In this document: positions 12,217 to 23,632 of the stretch, in pieces | How positions within the stretch are numbered: the first letter of the stretch is position 1 | Layout: the number at the start of each line of letters is the position of its first letter | Assembly: GCA_025093985.1 (NCBI GenBank) | Contig: JACAAK010000007.1 | Span: 682,001-746,000 of the forward strand | Source of the DNA: Calvatia gigantea | Taxonomy: Eukaryota > Basidiomycota > Agaricomycetes > Agaricales > Lycoperdaceae | Direction of reading: 5' to 3' | Length of the DNA stretch: 64,000 bases | The notes under the pieces: generated by a model | Database searches by the model: none | Told to the model about the DNA's origin: nothing | Seen by the model: only the letters and a program-made list of their open reading frames with translations | Translations under genes and position numbers: made by a program

Positions 12217-13308
12217 CTTTCCTTCTTTGTTGGTAGCTTCCTCTACTCCCCAGACTTGGATTTTCTTGGGTGCAGTACAGGCTTTGGCTATGTGCCCCTT
12301 TTTTCCACAGTTGTAGCATATTAACCCCTTGGGTTTTTTGCAATCTTTGGCAATGTGGCCAAAAATGCCACAGTTGTAGCACTTGGGTTCTCCTTTGTCA
12401 TTGAAGATGTGACGCCTGCTTCCTATCTCCATGGGTTCACCCATTCCCCCATAAGTGGTGCCAGTGTTCATTTTCCTGTCTCCTCGGTATTTGGATGCCT
12501 TGTATCCTTGTCTGATGGACAATATGGCTTCTTTCCATTCTGCATATGTGTCTGGCCTGGCTGAGGGTAGATAGCCTGTGATCGTATGTATGATGTCTTG
12601 TTGGGCATTCTTTCTGAGTAAGAACATAGCGTGTTTGCTGTCAGTCTTGGCCTTGCTTTTTAGCACCTCGAATTCGATCAAGTAGTCGGTGGTGTTTCGG
12701 TTTCCTTGTTTGAATTTTTCGATTTGCCATTCGGCCTTGCTGTTTGAGGCATCGTCTGAGAAGGTTCTTCTAAATTCCTTGGAGAAGACCTTCCAGTCCA
12801 CTGAATTTTCAGATTCTAGGATAGCTGGTGCTCTCATAGCTGCATACGCTCCTGCGGTTCCTCCTTGCAGTCTGGCTAAAACTGCTATGGCTTTGTCATC
12901 TGCTGAAACTATCTTGTTGAATTTCATGAAGAGTGTCATTGCTCTCCACCAGTTGTCGAACTTGGTGTGGGTGCTGTCGAAAAATCCTGGGTCTGGCACT
13001 AGGCCTTTCCCACTGGGCGTTGCTGCAGGCACTACTGCGTTATCGGTCATGTTGGAGTCAGTTTCTGATTCTGTTTCATCTGAACTTGATTCGTCTGATT
13101 TCTCCTGGTGTGCTATCTCTTTCTCTGCTAGGTCAAGTTCGTTTAGAAGTTCTGATAACACTTCTTCTTCTGCTGGGTTTGCTCTGGGTTCATTGTGTGC
13201 TTCTTCAGGTACTTCAGGATTCCCTGTTTCTTCTTCATCTGATGTTTCTGATTCGTCATCGGTGACTTCGAGGTTTGGTTCTCTATATTCATCTGGGTTT
13301 GAGCTCAT
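12193..13308 (-). CDS. gag: E3 gag, intact reading frame (371 aa)
   Basis: The only complete, uninterrupted gag in the window. It begins MSSNPDEYREPNLEV at the first ATG after the LTR leader, a start shared by all copies. An acidic Glu/Ser-rich N-terminus (about residues 1-90) precedes the capsid-like helical region with FFDSTHTKFDNWWRAM and a C-terminal nucleocapsid with two CCHC knuckles ([28 protein letters not shown]). It ends at TAG just after the GGATTTTTCC that leads into pol. It would build the particle and bind RNA. Pol of this copy is dead, so at most this could supply Gag in trans; expression is unknown. Confidence 0.85.
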   Translation of the reverse strand: MSSNPDEYREPNLEVTDDESETSDEEETGNPEVPEEAHNEPRANPAEEEVLSELLNELDLAEKEIAHQEKSDESSSDETESETDSNMTDNAVVPAATPSGKGLVPDPGFFDSTHTKFDNWWRAMTLFMKFNKIVSADDKAIAVLARLQGGTAGAYAAMRAPAILESENSVDWKVFSKEFRRTFSDDASNSKAEWQIEKFKQGNRNTTDYLIEFEVLKSKAKTDSKHAMFLLRKNAQQDIIHTITGYLPSARPDTYAEWKEAILSIRQGYKASKYRGDRKMNTGTTYGGMGEPMEIGSRRHIFNDKGEPKCYNCGIFGHIAKDCKKPKGLICYNCGKKGHIAKACTAPKKIQVWGVEEATNKEGKDFSEDSK

Positions 13309-13387
13309 ATACTAGCTCCTGGGTTGCTTCTGTTCAGGCCTGTTTCAGCCTACTCCTTGCAAGGTGAGGTGGGGATGCTTAACCAAA

Positions 13388-13695
13388 TGTTATGACCTTA
13401 GTCTGAGTAAACCTCAGGTTGCAACTTAGGCTAAGACTTGAGGATGAGTAAGGGAAGAGAAACTAGGTGGTTAAGCATACCGAATACAGGAGTATGTATG
13501 TATGCTTAAATACAGAAGGGAGCATCCAGTTGAATGGATGGAGGTAACTACATGAAACGTCTGATGACTATGGCATAGTAGTTATGAGTCAGGACTCAGG
13601 GATTGCACAGGCAGGAATAACTGAAACAGGTACATGGCAAGAGGGAATGCAGATGAGTGCGGAGCTGGCATGAAAATAGACTAATGTTCACAACA
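13388..13695 (-). repeat. E3 5' LTR
   Basis: 308 bp, TGTT...AACA termini when read on the minus strand. The leader segment complementary to the LTR start-site motif follows two bases after the LTR (13385 downward, reading TGGTTAAGCAT on the minus strand). Confidence 0.93.
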
Positions 13696-16600
13696 CGTAC
13701 ATATGGTGCACATGTATATCTTGCAAAACAGCAAGGAGAAGCCAGTTGCATTAGCATTACACCAACCTGATTATATCGACTGGCATCGTCAAATGGGACA
13801 CCCCTCGAATCGTGCGCTCTCCGAGCTTCCAAAGCATGTAGAGGGCATCGCATCAATTCCCACACCATCTACTCAGAATGGCATATGCGATGGCTGTGCC
13901 AAGGGAAAAATGCATAATAATCCCTTTCTGATTAATCCAAAGTGAGCTACCGCAGTCTTTGAGCTATGTTACTCAGACTTACTGGAACTGCCCGTCATTA
14001 GCTACCATAAATATAAATGGGCAATGACATTCCTTGATGACTTCTCTTCTCATGCACATGTAGTCCTCCTTCAAAAGAAGTCTGAGGCTTCTGAGAAGCT
14101 TATTTAGCTAATCAGTGCATTGGAGAACCTCTCTGGTATGCGAGTCAAATGACTTTGCACCGATAATAGAGGAGAATATGTCAATGAGAAATTATTGGCA
14201 GGACTCGCAGCATGTGGAATTACCCATGAGACCACTGCTCCCTATGCGCATCAGCAAAATGGGAGAGCAGAGTGACTGAACCACACCCTACATGAGAAAG
14301 CTCAAGCTATAAGGCTACAGGCATGTCTACCTGACTCATGGTGGGAATTTGCATTGAACACAGCCGTACATTTATATAATCATACACCAGTCCAGCGTCT
14401 GCAGTGGAAGATACCTTTTGAGTGTTATTCGAGGGAAAAGCCAAACTTATCCCATATTTGTGTGTTTGGATGCAGTGCGTATGTATTTTACCTGATGAAA
14501 TCTGCCCAAACAAATTGTCTGCAAAATCCGAGATTATGATCTTTCTTGGATATAAAGGTAGCAAAAACTACATCTTTATGTGGCACATGACAGGCAATGT
14601 GATCTTTGTATCACCGAACACCTTATTCGACAAGGGATATTTCCCTAAATGCCCCGATTCAGTGCCGGATAGCAGTAACCGGCCTAATCACAGAGGAGAG
14701 AGAAATCTGCCTAGACCAGGATTAGAGGACATACCACCTATTCTGCCATCCTCAGATAACGCCAGAATTGTTCCACCTCTGCCTGATCATCCAGTTCAAT
14801 TACCTCCAATTTCTCCACCATTTAAACCAAAATATTCTCCGCCTACACCTCCTTTACCCTGGTGTGATTCCACTCCACTGGATAGTATTGATTCATGATG
14901 ACCATCACCTGGCAATACACCACCTTGGGTCCCCCCACCTGAGTCGCCACCTTTGCGTGGAACGACCGATGAGGAAGAACCTGATCCATGTGATAATTGG
15001 CATGTGGACAGGGATGTATGGGACACTGAGAACGAGGAGTTCCCAATCCCAGTTCCCAAGCATCATGCTGTTGGTTCTGATCAGGTAGAGCTGTGTCATT
15101 CTGAACGACAAGGCAGGCCTCCTATCAGACCAGGAAATACATACGGAGAAAATAGGCGTCCAATTTCTATTGAAAGAGAAATAGATCGGACTCACCAACA
15201 AGAGCAGCAGAGGCAAAGGCAGCACATACGCGCCAATGCCCCTCTGGATGAAATAATCCATGAGCGTAGAGCAAGGACTAATTATCCTGAATATGTGAGG
15301 CAAAGAGTTTGTGCTGAGCAGTACCCACCACAACCCTTTGATTTATCTCCATTTCAGCTCCCTCCATGTCCAGAACTGCCGCCCATGCCCAAAACTCATG
15401 ACCCAACATCTCACGATGTAAATGACATGGATCTTGAAAGACTTGTCACTGAGGGAGGAGTAAAACTGATCGATTTCTTGATACAGACAGTACATAATAC
15501 CGTACACGGAGAGCCTGAAACTTTCCATGACATACTTAAGCTTCCTGAGCCTGTCAAGGCAAAATGGATGGCTGCGTGTATTGAGGAACTCGATGTGTTG
15601 AAGAAACATGGAGTATATGAATTGGTAGATCGAAAGGAAGGAGGACGGTTAAAAACCGTTGGGTATTTCTCGAGAAGTCTGATGGCTGCCTGCGAGCTCA
15701 CCTAGTTGCAAAGGGTTTCTCACAGATTGAAGGCATCGACTACAATGAGCTTTTCTCACCAGTTGTCTGCTACGAGTCTGCACACATAAGCTTCACACTC
15801 GCTGCAATCCATGATTGGAATATGCATAGCATCGATGTAAAAACAGCCTATTTATATGGCAAACTGGATGAGGAAATATACATGGAACAGTCTGAAGGGT
15901 TTCGACTTCCTGGGCAGGAAGAGAAGGTGTGGAGACTTAAACAAGTGATCTATGGCCTTAAACAAGCCGGTCACCAGTGGTGGAAAGAATTGCATCAATC
16001 TATGATTGAGCTGGGATTTACCCGCTGCAAATCTGACTACGCTGTATATTTTCACAGACATCCAAAGACGAAAGAGCTTGTAGTAGCCATCGTTTATGTT
16101 GATGACGTGAATTTCTTGGGAAAGAAAGACTCCCCCCTCCTCAAAGAGTTGAAGGGAAAGTTCACCAAAAAGTGGGAATGCAGAGACCATGGCCCCTGTG
16201 AAGAATTCCTTGGGATGAAAATCTCGAGGAATCACTCCAAGCAACAAATCTTTATCCAACAGGTGAAATACCTAGATAAGATCTTGCAGTGCTTCCAGGT
16301 CCTGCAGTCTGCCACGGCTAAAACACCATTACCTGCCAGCTTCCAGTTCATTATGAACAAGGAAACTGCATCAAACCCCTTCCGTCAAAAGTACCAACAA
16401 TTGGTTGGATCTTTAATGTACTTGATAATCAGTACTAGGCCCGACATAGCCTTTGCTGTAGTTAAGCTGGCACAACATGCCACTAACCCTGCACCCGAGC
16501 ACTATCACACTGGAATTCACATATTAAAGTACTTGTCTATGACAAGGAACTATGCATTGAAATATGAAGGCGATACTGGGAAACTGACAGTGACATTGGA

Positions 16601-17105
16601 ATGTCTCAGTGACTCGGATTGGGCTCAAGATACAGAAACCTGCCAATCCGTATCAGGAAATGTTTGTATGATCACATCCAGTGCTGTCACCTGGACTTCG
16701 CGGCGACAAAAGACAGTTTCACTATCGTCCACTGAGGCGGAATATAAAGAACTGTCAGATGCTTCACGACAAGTGAAATGGCTGTCACAGCTTCTGGAGG
16801 AGCTCAATATTGAGCACCCAACTCCTATTCTCTATGGTGACAACGATGGGTCCAAATTCTGGACTGAAAATCCCATTGTTGAAAAATGATTGAAGCACGT
16901 GGATATTTATTACCACTATGTGTGAGAATTAGTTGAGGAGGGTATTATTATTATTGGTGATGTGTCTTCACAAGACAATCCTGCCGATATCTTTACAAAG
17001 AATCTTGGTGTAACCAAAATCAATCTCTTCTGTCCTGAGCTAGGACTTATTTTCAGTTCCAACATTGAAGCTTGGGATAAAGCTGCTCGATTGATGAAAC
17101 ATTAA
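13696..17105 (+). pseudogene. pol: Copia-1 pol, integrase through RNase H
   Basis: The pre-integrase HHCC region is at 13703-13945 (WHRQMGHPSNR, CDGCAKGK). The integrase core is at about 13950-14500 (TFLDDFSSHAHVV, CTDNRGEYVNEKL, HQQNGRAE) with stops. A Pro-rich spacer with an open 250-codon stretch (14953-15705) follows. RT then starts near 15540 (KWMAACIEELDVLKKHGVYELV) and, after a frame break, is open for 355 codons (15822-16889) with IDVKTAYLYGKLDEEIYMEQ, YGLKQAGHQWW and the YVDD box near 16097. RNase H ends the reading (SLSSTEAEYKELSDA; ADIFTKNLG near 16990). Stops at 16887 and 16921 break the C-terminus. Confidence 0.92.
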
Positions 17106-17116
17106 TCTCCCTCCTT

Positions 17117-17130
17117 CAAGTGAGGAGGAG
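17117..17130 (+). promoter_or_regulatory. Copia-1 polypurine tract
   Basis: A purine-rich run ending in GAGGAGGAG lies immediately before the 3' LTR, the usual plus-strand primer position. Confidence 0.7.
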
Positions 17131-17537
17131 TGTTGAATCTCGATCCGTACCACTACATTGGTTCAGTCTATTTATAGCTGAAATGGGTTCTTGAGTACTT
17201 TACTCTTGAAGAGAGATAACGAACAATGTACTAGACTGTACTCTAGGTTGCTGGTCATGGTCTATTAAATAGAACAATGTATGCAGTATGCTCTGTATAT
17301 GCTACTGGCAGATAAGACCTCACCTGTATTAGGTAGAATGGCGCACAGACTAGAGACATTAGATATATAAGACCTATGTAGTATGCGTACACTCCTTAGA
17401 CAATTAAGTCTTTCCTCTGCCCATCATTTCTCTCAGATATCCACTAGCAACAGTCTACAACTATCACCTTAACAAACCCAGTGAGTACGACTCCCCTCTG
17501 CCACTAGCGTAGCTATTGTGGTGTACTTGTCTTAACA
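17131..17537 (+). repeat. Copia-1 3' LTR
   Basis: 407 bp, TGTTGA...TTAACA. TGACC (17538-17542) repeats the bases before the 5' LTR. Confidence 0.95.
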
Positions 17538-19124
17538 TGACCTACTATCCCAAATCCACCAAATGCCAGAAGAACAAGAATATAAACTAGTCACTATAAT
17601 CCGAGAAAGCTGGCTGCAGATGGAAGACACAGACAGCATGGTACTCTTATGAGCAGAATTGTTTATCGAACTGAGCTTCCTAGAATGAATTCGAGGCCGA
17701 ACCCAATGAGAAACAACAGTCCTAACTGAACTAAAGAAGCAAGGATCCCAACTCACTGAAGATAGTGGAGTTATCTACAAACAGAATAGTGCATATGTCC
17801 TGTCCGACCAGAAACTACAAGAAGAAATCCTAATACAGTACCATGACACCCCAGATGCAGGACACCCAGGACAACACAGGATGACAGAACTAATCAGCCG
17901 AGACTACTGGTGGCCATCAATACAAAAGGATGTAAAAAGATATATCTGAGAATGCCAAGCCTGCCAAAGAAACAAATCAAGAACAATGCTGCTCAAATCG
18001 CCACTGCACCCCCTTCCAATACCAAATGGACCTTGGGAAGAAGTCAGTATCAACATGATCGGACCACTGCCAGAGTCTAAAGGAAAGGATGCAATACTAG
18101 TCATTGTGGACCACTTCACAAAAATGATACAGCTCTTAGCAACAACCATGGATGCTTTATCTAAAGACATCACAAAGATATATCGAGACAAAATATGGAA
18201 GCTACACAGATTACTGAGGAAAGTACTCAGTGACCAAGGACCTCAATTTGCATCAGAATTCACCAAGGAGCTATTCAAGGGGCTTGGTATTGAACGAAAC
18301 CTATCAACAGCATACCATCCACAAACAGATGGACAAACCGAATGCATCAACAGAGAAGTGGAAACCTATATCTGCCTGTACTGCAACTATGACCAGGATG
18401 ACTGGGCAGAATGGCTCCCCATCGTAGAATTCCAGTACAATGACAAGCAACATGGAGGAACACAAGAAACACCATTCTTCCTAAACTACGGAAGGAATCC
18501 ATGGAAAGGCAAGAATGAGCTGACAACAAACAATCCTGTCACCACAGCATTCCTGGAACAACTACAGGCCACCTGAGACAATGCCTCATCAGCATTATGG
18601 ACATACCAAGAAAAGATGAAACAGCAACACGACTGTAGTAGAACCCACGCCAGCATATATCAAATAGGAGATAAAGTATGGTTGGAGAACACCAACATCC
18701 ATACCAATCAAATATCAAAGAAGCTAGGCCAAAAATGGTATGGACCTTTCCTTATTAAGGAAAAGATAGGAGAAGTGGCATATCGGCTAACATTGCCAGA
18801 TGGATGGGCCATCCATGATGTATTCAATGAACAGCTCCTGACACCAGCACACCACACAGAGTTCCCAAGTCAAAAACAACCACCAGCGCCCAATCCAGTG
18901 ATCATCAACAACGAAGAAGAATATGAGGTAGAGGAAATCCGTGGACAACGAAAACGGGGAAGGGGTATGGCAATGAAGAAGATATGTGAACAGTGGAGTC
19001 CAATTTGGAAAATGCAAAAGACACCATAAGAGACTACCTAAAAAGGCATCTGGAGGATACCCATAAAAGAGGGGGCAGAAAACACAAAAAAGCATTGAAT
19101 AAACAACCCAGACAAAGAAACTAA
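17538..19124 (+). pseudogene. pol: E2 pol, 3' part (integrase, damaged chromodomain)
   Basis: Continues the pol interrupted at 4456. The integrase zinc region (GHPGQHRMTELI, CQACQRNK) and core are open for 196 codons at 17986-18576 (GPLPESKGKDAILVIVDHF, SDQGPQFASEF, QTDGQTECINREVE). The chromodomain is truncated: after KRGRG the segment that reads YQFLVHWKGY in E3 and E9 is missing, and the frame shifts. Exactly the same deletion is in E5. TAA at 19122 ends the frame, nine bases before the ORF3 ATG. Confidence 0.9.
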
Positions 19125-19130
19125 ACAAAT

Positions 19131-20024
19131 ATGCCTGCCTCCCAACCCAACTACATCGCTATTGACTTCCTCGTTCACCCCACCCCTACCAGAATCTCTT
19201 CCTTACCATTCCCAGAACCAGGCAGCAGCAGAGCACCAGCACCCCAAGGAACTCACTTCAACCTCGCTAAAACACTGTCCCCAGCACAAGGCCTCCTTGA
19301 AGCCCTTCTCAAAGATATTGACAAGGCAACCAACAGTGAAATCAAAAACATCACTGCCCAGAACAAATGACTAGTAGTAAACCGACACATCACCCTTGCC
19401 ACCACTTGTATCACCTTTGCCAACATGTATGCGGGATTCACCAATGCATCCTCCTCCACCAACCAACACATCCCTGCCATCTTTCAAGCATTAGACCAAT
19501 CCACCCTTACCCCCAACGAACAGGATTGCATCCAAGGACTCCAAAGCTGAATTGACTTGGGACTTGAGGTCTTCAACCACCTCAATATCGCTAACATATT
19601 CCTCGAGCTCGCCAACATAGCCATGAAGCTGCTTGGAAGAGACAAGTCCAATGAGGACCCCAACATCAACACTCTCGTAGACAGAATTCATATCACCCTT
19701 TCCGAACTGCATGACACAGTTAACCCCATACCACTGACCTGTGCCGACACCCCCATGGATGAAGAAGCCACAGTCTCTATGAAAGAAGAAGTCAACGCCC
19801 TCTGTTGCTTCATAAAAACCATCACGCTGCCAGACTGGAGCAGCTCCACCACCACCGACTTCCCATACAACAGCATCCCAGTCCCTATCCGGCAAGACAG
19901 ACAAAGTCATTCACCTGTCTTCTTAGTGCGATCCAATGATAGAAGGTTCCTCATCGCTGCCACCAAGAAAGCACTCACGGCCACCATAGTAAATGGGGAC
20001 TTCAATGAGCTTCCTGAGGCATGA
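19131..20024 (+). pseudogene. E2 ORF3, internally deleted
   Basis: Homologue of the unknown third ORF (MPASQPNYIAIDFLVHP start, NGDFNELPEA end). It lacks about 96 bases (32 codons) between the helical region and the C-terminal domain, including the FLPPARF...VLPGQEKDQHYW part. TGA stops are at 19368 and 19548. Downstream of the ATG the sequence diverges from E5, unlike pol. Confidence 0.82.
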
Positions 20025-20042
20025 AGCCTAATCGGGGGGTAT

Positions 20043-20346
20043 TGTTGTGAACTTTCATCTATTCTTACTTGCTCCGTACTTGTCTCCATTTCTATTCCAC
20101 CCTGTACCTGTTTCATCTATTCCAGCCCAGCAATCTCTGAACCTTGACTCATAGTATTACCACACCACTATCATCGGACGTTTCATGTAGTACCTCCATC
20201 CATTCAACTGGATGCTCACCATATTTAAGTGTATATACACACTCCTGTATTTGGTATGCTTAACCACCTAGTTCCTCTCCCCTTACTTGCCCTCAAGTCT
20301 TAGCCTAAAGTTGCAACCTGGGTTAACTCAGACTAAGGTCATAACA
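20043..20346 (+). repeat. E2 3' LTR
   Basis: 304 bp, TGTTGTGA...TCATAACA. Preceded by a short G-run (GGGGGGTAT) as polypurine tract. It resembles the E5 5' LTR (29318-29622) more than any other LTR here. Confidence 0.93.
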
Positions 20347-21738
20347 ATTATCTTACTTTCTGAACAATTACTTAACTATTTCTAGATTTTTGAAAGGCCA
20401 ACCTGTTTATTCTCTCAAGTGGATATCCCATTGATTGTTGATGTGCTCCCACTTTTTGAAGACCTCAAGCTTTCACTTGAAGCCCTTCAGGATGACAGAG
20501 ACAATACAAAGGCATCAAGTCCAATTTTGTGCATTGCAGCTCAAGCAGTACTATTGATGGTTGAGAAGTACTCAGTTTTTACAATGAAGTGTGAAATATA
20601 TTATATTGCTATTGGTATGTATTGTTTACACTTTTTATGTGATTTATTCTCATATTTTACAGTTATGTGTCCTGATCACAAGATGGAGTGGTTCAAACAG
20701 CACAACTATTCATTCAATGATCAGAAGAAAATCAAAGATCTTGTTATTAGACAGTGGAAGGAGGAGTATCAGAGGGCTCAGTCTGATATTCCAATTCCTG
20801 GACTTGTGGTATATCTTACAAACTTGGTTTCTATACAACTAACATGAATTTTTTATTGAAACCTCAAGGTCAATGGAACCAAACAGCTACAGCAATTCCA
20901 GTAGATCCCATTGACCATATTCAAACATATCTCAAAGAGCCCTCCATTCCCTCTAGTGTTATTGAAGATACAGGTAGTTATATGAAATACTGGCAAATGG
21001 CATCCAGAAACTGGCCAACCATTGCACAAATGGCCTTGGATTACTGTAGTACACCAGGTATGTTGATTTTTGTATTCCTAGCAATGTAATCAATGCTGAT
21101 GTAATAAATGAAGCTTTATCAGTTGATGCAGAACATGCATTTTCAGTTGGACATTGGCAAGTGAATTTCATGCAACATAATATGACATCAAATACCTTTT
21201 GTGCAAAAATGGCATTGGGATCATGGGTGTCAACCCCATTATTCCCTGTGGTTGAGAGGGCATCAGAGGTGCTTGCAAAGCATATCAGGCAAGATGAATT
21301 CACAGAGATGACAGAGGAGAATAATTAAATACAGTTGATAAGAAAATTAAACATAATGTACTTGTACCATCTTTGATTACCTTTTGAAGCTAAATCTTCT
21401 ACCAACAATAAATTCTATCAAAAAATGCAATTTCAATAAGCCTAATATCAGGAGAATATGTGAAGAATTGGATGAGATATGGTCCAATCTCTTCTATAAT
21501 AGAGGAGGGACAGCCAAAAATCCACCAAAAACCATGACTCATCTTGTGGAATTATCCATGATTATATCTTCAGATTTTCAATATATATATATTTAGTGAC
21601 ATGTATATAACTAGTTTAATATATATTCTATGCTATTCAAGGATGTTTTTGTGGGCAGATGAGCCAGTTATCTGGCCCATCCATCCATTTGTATCCATTG
21701 AATGTCACATCTGCAGATCAGGTCACAGATATGTGATG
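20347..21738 (+). pseudogene. hAT-superfamily transposase remnant with introns
   Basis: Interrupted exons read as the C-terminal half of a hAT transposase: LPLFEDLKLSLEALQDD, then HKMEWFKQHNYS, then a dimerisation region (SVDAEHAFSVGHW, then AKMALGSW near 21209). Two introns are convincing: 20615-20662 (GTATGT...TTTTACAG, 48 bp) and about 20809-20868 (GTATAT...CTCAAG, 60 bp). A third is likely around 21058-21120. The N-terminal zinc finger and first catalytic residues are not in the window. Beyond about 21330 the sequence is AT-rich without clear coding. It lies between LTRs of E2 and E4 and seems to be older sequence into which they inserted. Confidence 0.7.
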
Positions 21739-22043
21739 TGTTGTGAACTTTTGTCTATTCATGTCTACCCCATGCTTATCTTCATTCTGATATATCCAAT
21801 ATCCATTTCATCTATTCCAGTATCAATGATCTCCGAGTATTGACTCATAAGAATTACTATGCCATTATCATCAGACATTTCATGTAGTTACCTCCATCTG
21901 TTCAACCGGATGTCTACTGTATTTAAGCATACATACATACTCCTGTATTTGGTATGCTTAACCACTTAGTTCTCCCCCCTTACTCACCCTCAAGTCTTAG
22001 CCTAAGTTGCAACCTGAGGTTTACTTAGACTAAGGTTGTAACA
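21739..22043 (+). repeat. E4 5' LTR
   Basis: 305 bp, TGTT...AACA. TATTTAAG (TATA-like) is followed about 30 bp later by GTATGCTTAACCA. Left flank is TGATG; no matching repeat is found to the right. Confidence 0.93.
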
Positions 22044-22122
22044 TTTGGTTAAGCATCCTCACCTCACCTTGCAAGGAGTAGGCTGAAACAGGCCTGAACA
22101 AAGACAACCCAGGAGCTAGTAT

Positions 22123-23250
22123 ATGAGCTTGAACCCAGACGAATATAGAGAACCAAACCTCGAAGTCACTGACAATGAATCTGAAACATCAGATGAAGAA
22201 GAAACAGGGAACACTGAAGTACCTGAAGAACCAACCGGAGAAACACATGATGAACCCGGAGCAAACCCAGTAGAAGAAGAAGTACTATCAGAACTTCTAA
22301 ACGAGCTCAACCTAGCAGAGAAAGAACTAATCCATTAGAAGAAATCAGACAAATCAAGCTCAGACAAAACAGAATCAGAAACTGACTCTGATATGACTGA
22401 CAACACAGTAGTACCCACAACAGCACCCAATGGGAAAGGCTTAGTGCCAGACCTAGGGTTTTTCGACAGTACCTGCACCAAATTTGATGATTGGTGGAGA
22501 GCCATGATGCTCTTCATGAAATTTAACAAGATTGTCTCAGCAGATGACAAGGCTATAGCAGTCTTAGCCAGGCTGAGGGGAGGAACAGCAGGAGCCTACA
22601 CAGCCATGAAAGCCCCACAAATCTTAGATGGGGAAGACTCAGTAGATTGGAAGGCCTTTTCTGAGGACTTTAGGAAAACCTTTTCCAATGATGCCTCAAA
22701 CAGTAAAGCAGAATGGCAGATCGAAAAGTTAAAACAAGGAAACAAAAACACAGCTGACTACCTAATCGAATTCCAAGTCTTAAAGAGCAAAGCAAAAACA
22801 GACAACAAACACATGATATTCCTACTCAAAAAGAATGCCAGACAAGACATTATCCACACCATTATGGGCTACCCACCTAGCACTAGGCCCAATACCTATG
22901 CAGAATGGACAGAAGCCATTCTCACCGTGGGACAAGGGTACGAAGCATCGGAATACCGAGGAGACAAGAAAACCAACACTGGAACGACCTATGGAGGAAT
23001 GGGAGAACCAATGGAGATAGGCAGTAGACATCATGTCTTCAATGCAAAGGGAGAACCAAAATGCTATAATTGTGGCATTTTCGGCCACATGGCCAAAGAC
23101 TGCAAGAAGCCCAAAGGGCTAATCTGCTACAACTGTGGAAAAACAGGTTACATCGCCAAAGTTTGCACTGTGCCCAAAAAAGCACAAATCTGAGCAGTAG
23201 AGGAAACCAACCTAGATGAACAGAAGGATTTTTCCAAAGACTTTGAGTAG
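22123..23250 (+). pseudogene. gag: E4 gag, two stops
   Basis: Starts MSLNPDEYREPNLEV. Stops at 22336 (TAG where sisters read CAG) and 23191 (TGA where sisters read CGA). Between them 266 codons are open, containing STCTKFDDWWRAM and both zinc knuckles ([28 protein letters not shown], the second with Gly-Tyr in place of Gly-His, which removes the zinc-binding His). The natural stop is TAG at 23248. GGATTTTTCC is at about 23227. Confidence 0.88.
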
Positions 23251-23310
23251 GCACTACCTTGCGAGTCAAATGAACAGTATCTAGGATATCAGACAAATAT
23301 TACATGATTC

Positions 23311-23614
23311 TGTTATAACCTTAGTCTGAGTAAACCTCAGGTTGCAACTTAGGCTAAGACTTGAGAGTGAGTAAGGGGAGAGGAACTAAGTGGTTAAGCG
23401 TACCGAATACAGGAGTGTGTATGTACACTTAAATACAGTGAGCATCCAGTTGAATGGATGGAGGTACTACATGAAATGTCCGACAATCATGGCATGATAG
23501 TACTATGAGTCAATACTCGGAGATCACTGGGCTAGAATAGACGAAACAGGTATGATGTAGAGATAGAATGTAGACAAGCACGGATCAGACAGGAATAGTC
23601 GAAAGTTCACAACA
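23311..23614 (-). repeat. E5 3' LTR (variant unlike its 5' LTR)
   Basis: 304 bp. It keeps the start-site motif ACGCTTAACCA with its CpG intact. Confidence 0.92.
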
Positions 23615-23632
23615 ATACCCTCTGCTCAGGCT

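Larger units (their letters stand above)
7586..13695 (-). mobile_element. E3: Ty3/gypsy element, antisense inside Copia-1
   Basis: Read on the minus strand it has a full 5' LTR (13388-13695), gag, pol, ORF3 and a 71-bp remnant of the 3' LTR (7586-7656). CGTAC next to the 5' LTR (13696) is the likely target repeat; its counterpart on the left is 7418-7422, about 164 bp from the LTR remnant. Gag is uninterrupted, and pol has fewer stops than in E2 or E8, so it is one of the better preserved copies. Confidence 0.9.
4457..17537 (+). mobile_element. Copia-1: Ty1/copia retrotransposon, carries E3 inside
   Basis: Two LTRs of about 406 bp bound the element (4457-4862 and 17131-17537), both with TG...CA-type termini; the 5' copy starts TA through a G-to-A change. 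The 5-bp target duplication TGACC is intact at both ends and the interrupted gypsy sequence reads straight across. The internal order protease, integrase, RT, RNase H is the copia order. LTRs differ by about 19 transitions and one indel by my hand count (about 5%). The central part is broken by the antisense gypsy E3. Many stops make it non-functional. Confidence 0.95.
1520..20346 (+). mobile_element. E2: Ty3/gypsy chromodomain retrotransposon, 5' end lost, split by Copia-1
   Basis: The gag-pol-ORF3-3' LTR order is recognisable on both sides of Copia-1. The host sequence resumes exactly after the 5-bp duplication TGACC (4452-4456 and 17538-17542). The 5' LTR and first gag codons are missing: the left edge at about 1520 joins integrase of E1 to gag of E2 over a few bases of AAAG/TA similarity. 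The element is almost identical over long stretches to E5 in the opposite orientation, sharing its inactivating stops and its chromodomain deletion. It is dead: gag and pol contain many TGA, TAG and TAA stops. Confidence 0.9.
21739..23310 (+). mobile_element. E4: Ty3/gypsy element, 5' LTR, leader and gag only
   Basis: A full 5' LTR, the leader and gag are followed by the first bases of pol, then an abrupt switch to the inverted LTR of E5 at 23311. The rest of pol and the 3' LTR are absent from the window. Confidence 0.9.

Noticed and set aside
12689..13315. 208-codon plus-strand open frame, Ser-rich
   Set aside because: Antisense shadow of the intact E3 gag; similar shadows occur opposite gag in E2, E5 and E9, driven by gag codon composition.
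14953..15705. 250-codon open frame that might be a separate host gene
   Set aside because: It is the spacer and beginning of RT of Copia-1; Copia-2 has the same sequence in the same place.
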